Positions 60,104-64,000 of a stretch of DNA of 64,000 nt are shown here, one piece after another (the stretch's first letter is position 1; each line of letters starts with the position of its first letter). This DNA is from Pomacea canaliculata (taxonomy: Eukaryota; Mollusca; Gastropoda; Architaenioglossa; Ampullariidae): NCBI RefSeq assembly GCF_003073045.1, contig NC_037593.1:6315525-6379524 (forward strand). The letters run 5' to 3'. The notes beneath the pieces are model-generated. The model worked only from the letters and a program-made list of their open reading frames with translations. It was not told where the DNA came from and made no database searches. A program made the position numbers and the translations under genes.

Positions 60104-60793
60104 CAGTGGAGCCTCGGTTAGCGAACGCCTCGGATACGAATATTTCGGATCGACAAATTTTGTTAAGTTTTGTTCGGATAGCGAAAAATTCGGAATTTCC
60201 GTGATAACGAACAGCCGTGAACCACACGTGACCGACGCAGGCATGTCTCTATGCCAACAAATGAATTGAAAAAGGAAATGATTTCAAAGTATGAAGGTGG
60301 CCATGCGTCTTGTTGGATATGTGATGTCGTTATTACGAAGAGTTTTTACAAAAAAAAAAAAAAAAAGCAGGAGCAGACACTGGACAAGTTTTTTCCTTTA
60401 ACCTCAAAGCTACAGAAAAGGGAAGTCAGCCCGTTTTTATAATGTCCCGTGTGCTCATGGGAGGGAATCAAAGCAATGATTCCACCCATTCTCCCCACAC
60501 CTCCATCCACCCACGCCGTCCAAAAACGGCAAGTTTTTGATGTTTAAATGCTTTTCGTAATGTTTTTATGTTTATTTAACTCCACTTATATTGTATTATA
60601 AACTGTTTTCTCATTAAAACAAATAACCTATATAGCCTGTAACTTTAAATATTAGCGAGTCAAACAGGGGCTGGGAACGAATTAAATCTATTTCCTGTTT
60701 TCTTATGGAAAAAGCTTTGTTTCGGATAACGAACATTTCGGATAACGAACAGCTTTCCCGAACGGATTAAGTTCGTTAACCGAGGTTCCACTG
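60104..60793 (+). mobile_element. 690-bp Tigger/pogo-like element, internally deleted
   Basis: Terminal inverted repeats of 23 bp (CAGTGGARCCTCGGTTARCG and onward) with 21 of 23 matches, flanked by TA on both sides (60102-60103, 60794-60795), as in the Tc1/mariner-pogo group. Subterminal CGGATAACGAA blocks recur. A plus-strand 63-codon frame (60251-60442) starts MPTNELKKEMISKYEGGH, like the start of Tigger/CENP-B-type DNA-binding domains, and ends with EQTLDKFFPLTSK, like a Tigger C-terminus. It therefore joins the two ends of a transposase gene with its catalytic middle deleted. Confidence 0.85.
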
Positions 60794-61995
60794 TACCTGT
60801 GCCTGGAGGATCTAGTCTAATGGTGCTGGACCAGAACTTCTCCCGATCTCGCTTTCCTTTGTTTTCCAGTCGGTCACCCGAGTACCGGAAGTCTGTGAGT
60901 GCGCGTGCGTGACCTTTTGTGCGACAGTAGCAGTGTTGAATATCAGGCTTTGGCACTGTCACGGCTGAGTGAATAGTATGGCACAGGTAGCTGGAATAGC
61001 ACCTTTACATGTGGCAGCCTTCTCTAGCATCTTGACGATTGGCAGCATCTAGCATCAATTCACTCGTCAAGCCTCAAGTCTCTGACATCTTTACATTCTG
61101 GAGCAGCTTTGCACCTATCCAGCCTTTTCTAACTTTTTTTACTTGGCCATTTCTCGACCATTTTTCAATTGGCTAACTCCAGCTTCTTCCAAGCCTTCCT
61201 TTCAAATCTGTACAATTTCTCTAAGCACAAAAACATAGATAGGTAGATAGAAACGACAGAACGCACCGGCTTTCAATAAATAAAATAAAAAGTACGAAGA
61301 TTAAGTTTTGCACGAGCAGTGACAGGACATCGGTTTTTGTCTTACCGTATTAAATTTCTTTGACAGCATTCACGGTATTCTGCTAGTTTTATTCTTAGAA
61401 AAATCGATACTTAATCTAATCTTTTTAACCCCCCACCACACTGGTAGGGTTTCGACCTCAAGTTCGCTTCTCCTGGCTAACATATTCAGCATGAAGACTA
61501 GGTAAACAGACTGCTTGACGAAGTTTGAGAGGGAGAGGACAAAAGGGCGTTAACCCCTGGGAAAACGGAAAGAGTGGTTCATCCACGTGATCTAATAACT
61601 GTATTTTTATGATGCAGAGAGATGGCTCATTCTATCTTTATATAGGAGGCAGCCAGCATAATGCAGAATTTTTTAAAAATCAAATGCCGTGTATGCTAAC
61701 TTGAGGCACATTTTGATGTTAATACAGTTTTTTTTTTTGTGGAGGAAGTTACTTTTTTCGTTTTTTGTACTTGAGTTGGAACAGTGATGTAGATATTTAT
61801 GAGACCTAATGATACTTAAGCCATGTGATGTGAAAGGTTTGTTTCAAGTAATAAGTTCGGATGAAAAAAGACTTTTTAAGGACTTCACTAGACAATATCT
61901 CTGCGAATGATTTTTAATTAAATTCTTCTACAAGTAGCACTAAATATGGAAAGACGATACACATTTTTTTGGGGACTGATATTCTGTAGTGTACC
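60794..61995. other. No feature identified
   Basis: No ORF, repeat pair or RNA gene that I can support. Confidence 0.4.
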
Positions 61996-62200
61996 CTGTA
62001 GTGTAAGTGGTAAAACACTTGCTTGTCATTACTACAGTGAGATTTAAAGGTTCCTGGTTCAGATCTCTGCTCAGGACACTCACTTATCTGAAAGTAACAC
62101 CTAGTCGCAGAGTTGATTGTCGGAAGAAAAGTGGGAAAGAGTTTTATCCCGAGTCTTTCAGTTTCCCTCTCCATCGTACGCCTCCCTTCATAGTGCGAAA
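61996..62200 (+). mobile_element. tRNA-derived SINE
   Basis: The 5' part carries an RNA polymerase III A box (TAGTGTAAGTGG) and, about 40 nt on, a B-box-like GGTTCCTGGTTCAGATCTC. This spacing is tRNA-like, but the sequence does not fold into a functional tRNA. A unique-looking body follows to about 62200, with no poly(A) tail visible before the adjacent hAT MITE. Confidence 0.6.
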
Positions 62201-62213
62201 ATTACCTTTAGGA

Positions 62214-62394
62214 CAGTGGTTCTTGTTTGAGGTAGCGAACCCACAAGTTTCATATGCACATTCACCGAACCCTTCTTTAGTGTCATCACGAATTGCGGGT
62301 GTGTCTTGAGCTCCGTGGCGGAGGCTCCGCCGAACCCCTGAGACCGACTCACTGAACCCCTAGGGTTCGATCGAACCCCGGTTAAGAACCACTG
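62214..62394. mobile_element. 181-bp hAT MITE, family of the repeat at window start
   Basis: Starts CAGTGGTTCTTG and ends CGGTTAAGAACCACTG (11-bp inverted termini). Flanking 8-mers CTTTAGGA and ATCTAGGA match at 6 of 8, a decayed hAT-type target duplication. The interior contains a GGCGGAGGCTCCGCC palindrome and GAACCCC blocks shared with 150-207. Confidence 0.8.
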
Positions 62395-63429
62395 ATCTAG
62401 GAGAAGCACCTTCCTGCCGCTTCAGGCACCCTAACCAATGATAATGGGGACGAATATTATGGAGAGCTTACTTAACTCCCTCGCCCAGTCTCGTTGCACA
62501 TGTGTAAGGTTTATTACGCAGCGATAGGTGGCACTGCAGCCGTCAACAGTTTGAATCAGATTTGCAGGCCTTCATTTCTTATTTTATCTAGTCGTTAGTA
62601 CACGTGCACTGAAGTGATATGACTTGCGTGTTGAGCGTGGTACATCTGTGTCACTCACGTGTTTAAGAAAGTGTGCGTGCGTGCGCGCATCAATAAAAAA
62701 TAAATTTGCATTACCTCTGTAATAAATTGTAATCGAAGAAAACAAGAAACAGAATTCACTCTCATATGGTGTGTGTGTGGAGGGAAGGGAAGTGCGATGA
62801 ATGTGTTTGAAGAGGTTTTACGAGTTTAACCTGTCATTAACCCTTACAGCGTTAAAAACCTGCTTTAGTTCCATTCACAATGTTTCTTGGTCTCAAAATT
62901 GGCAAAATGGTTGATCGTTACATGTACTACACTCATGCTGGAAACGATTGGTGACTTTTCCTTCGTCCCGTTCTGGAATTAGAAATAGCTGAGCTTCAGC
63001 ACGAGCCGGAAGTAGATGTGCGCACGCGCCAAGTTTTTGCAACTGCAAACTGCGTCACAGGCTGGAGCGAGGCCGACTGTCGAGAAATCTGATAGCCTGC
63101 TTTAAAGTATACCAGAATCAGATTCCGTTTTGGTGAGAGAAGACGCTAGAGAAAAGGTCTCTTTCCAAAACAAGTGTCTACTGACGATTTAAAAAAAGTT
63201 TTTGCTTTAAATTATCCACGAGAAGGTGGCGGAAGGATCCAGCAGTGCACACTCAGTCGTAACAGGAACACAGGCACGAGTGCGCATATAGATCTGTTAA
63301 GGGTGGGAGGTGGCTTGAACTGGAAGTTACACTTTCTGCTAGACACACACACTTTCTGTAACACATGAGACCATGACATCATGACCAACATGGACTAAGT
63401 GCATGGATGAGGGTGCAGGACTGAGGAAT
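62395..63429. other. No supported gene
   Basis: Short GT/GCGT runs near 62660-62685. ORFs are short and lack recognisable domains. Confidence 0.4.
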
Positions 63430-63700
63430 GAGTGGCACAGCACGCTCGATTGTCAACGATATTTCTTCAAGAAATGGGTTTTGAGGTCAGATTTGAGGGG
63501 TTCGAACGTTGGAAGAGAACGAGAGAGAGAGAGTTTGACCTAAAAGAAAGGATTTCTCCCGTCTGAGGCATAGAAAGGAGGGCAACACGAGCAGACCGAA
63601 AAGTCCGCCTTGGGAGGTAAGAAGTCAGAAGCTCAGACAGGTCTTTTGGGGCGAGGCCACGAAGAGAACGGTAGCATTAGGCAGCATTAGGGGCCTAAAA
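63430..63700. repeat. Probable dispersed repeat
   Basis: TTCTTCAAGAAATGGGTTTT, GAGGTCAGATTTGAGGGGTT, a (GA)n run and a GGCGAGGCCACGAAG-type tail recall a widely interspersed aquatic-invertebrate repeat, possibly the same class as 23860-24180. No terminal structure found. Confidence 0.35.
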
Positions 63701-64000
63701 ATGAAAAAAAAAATGTAAAAAGACCAGTGGGTCTAGACAGTGAACGAAAGTGTCTCACTTGATAAAGCAAGGCCTCGTTTCTACTGAGCAAATGCTCGAT
63801 TAGGCAGAGGCAGTTTTCATGTCACTGGTCCTAGCAGGCTTCCATCCTCCCACGAAGCCTCCCCGCACTTTGGTTCAGAATGGTTTACTGACAATGAAAA
63901 CTATAATACAGTCATTTTACAAGTGTTTAAAAATATTTTGTACCGTACACACCATAATACACTCATTTTACAAGTGTCTTAAGGATTTTTAAAATCCCGT

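Noticed and set aside
61996..62070. Possible functional tRNA gene
   Set aside because: A and B boxes are present but no cloverleaf or anticodon arm can be drawn; SINE head is the better reading.

Overview
The window is nuclear DNA of an intron-rich, AT-rich animal. Spliced genes with metazoan families (WSB1, a phospholipase B-like lysosomal enzyme, a multi-C2H2 zinc-finger protein), GT-AG and GC-AG introns, kilobase-scale untranslated regions and a mix of LTR, LINE, SINE, hAT and Tigger-like repeats all fit an invertebrate, most plausibly a mollusc. The phylum is inference; no species marker is visible.

Layout. 1-207: end of a hAT-like repeat. 1325-11399 (+): WSB1 (WD40 + SOCS box) in eight coding exons; exons 1-4 and the SOCS exon read cleanly, exons 5-7 carry several 1-base frame breaks. 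17450-24689 (-): complete 11-exon phospholipase B-like gene (1716 nt, 571 aa), convergent with WSB1, containing two GC-AG introns. 24690-26100: head-to-head spacer. 27467-38155 (+): nine-finger zinc-finger gene (five coding exons, 678 aa). Its introns hold an inverted-repeat element, a nested MITE and a complete young LTR retrotransposon (32009-36346, antisense to the gene) with identical 5-bp target duplications, a perfect 18-nt tRNA-Pro type primer-binding site and one 811-codon ORF that joins Gag, a protease-like domain and the integrase zinc-binding domain while lacking reverse transcriptase, RNase H and the integrase core.

38156-64000 has no gene I can support with confidence. It holds a likely long 3' UTR, a decayed LINE 3' end (46500-47225), degenerate tandem arrays near 48.3 and 50.8 kb, (CAA)n tracts leading into a small signal-peptide ORF (55969-56160), a 140-bp hAT-type MITE with perfect 8-bp target duplications, a 690-bp internally deleted Tigger-like element, a tRNA-derived SINE and a second hAT MITE related to the repeat at the window start.

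The three cellular genes show no pathway link: WSB1 is a substrate adaptor for Cullin-RING ubiquitin ligases, the PLBD product is a lysosomal hydrolase, and the zinc-finger protein is a probable nuclear regulator. The most unusual content is the Gag/protease/H2C2 retrotransposon with its duplicated Cys/His module, the paired GC-AG introns, and the locally broken WSB1 exons.
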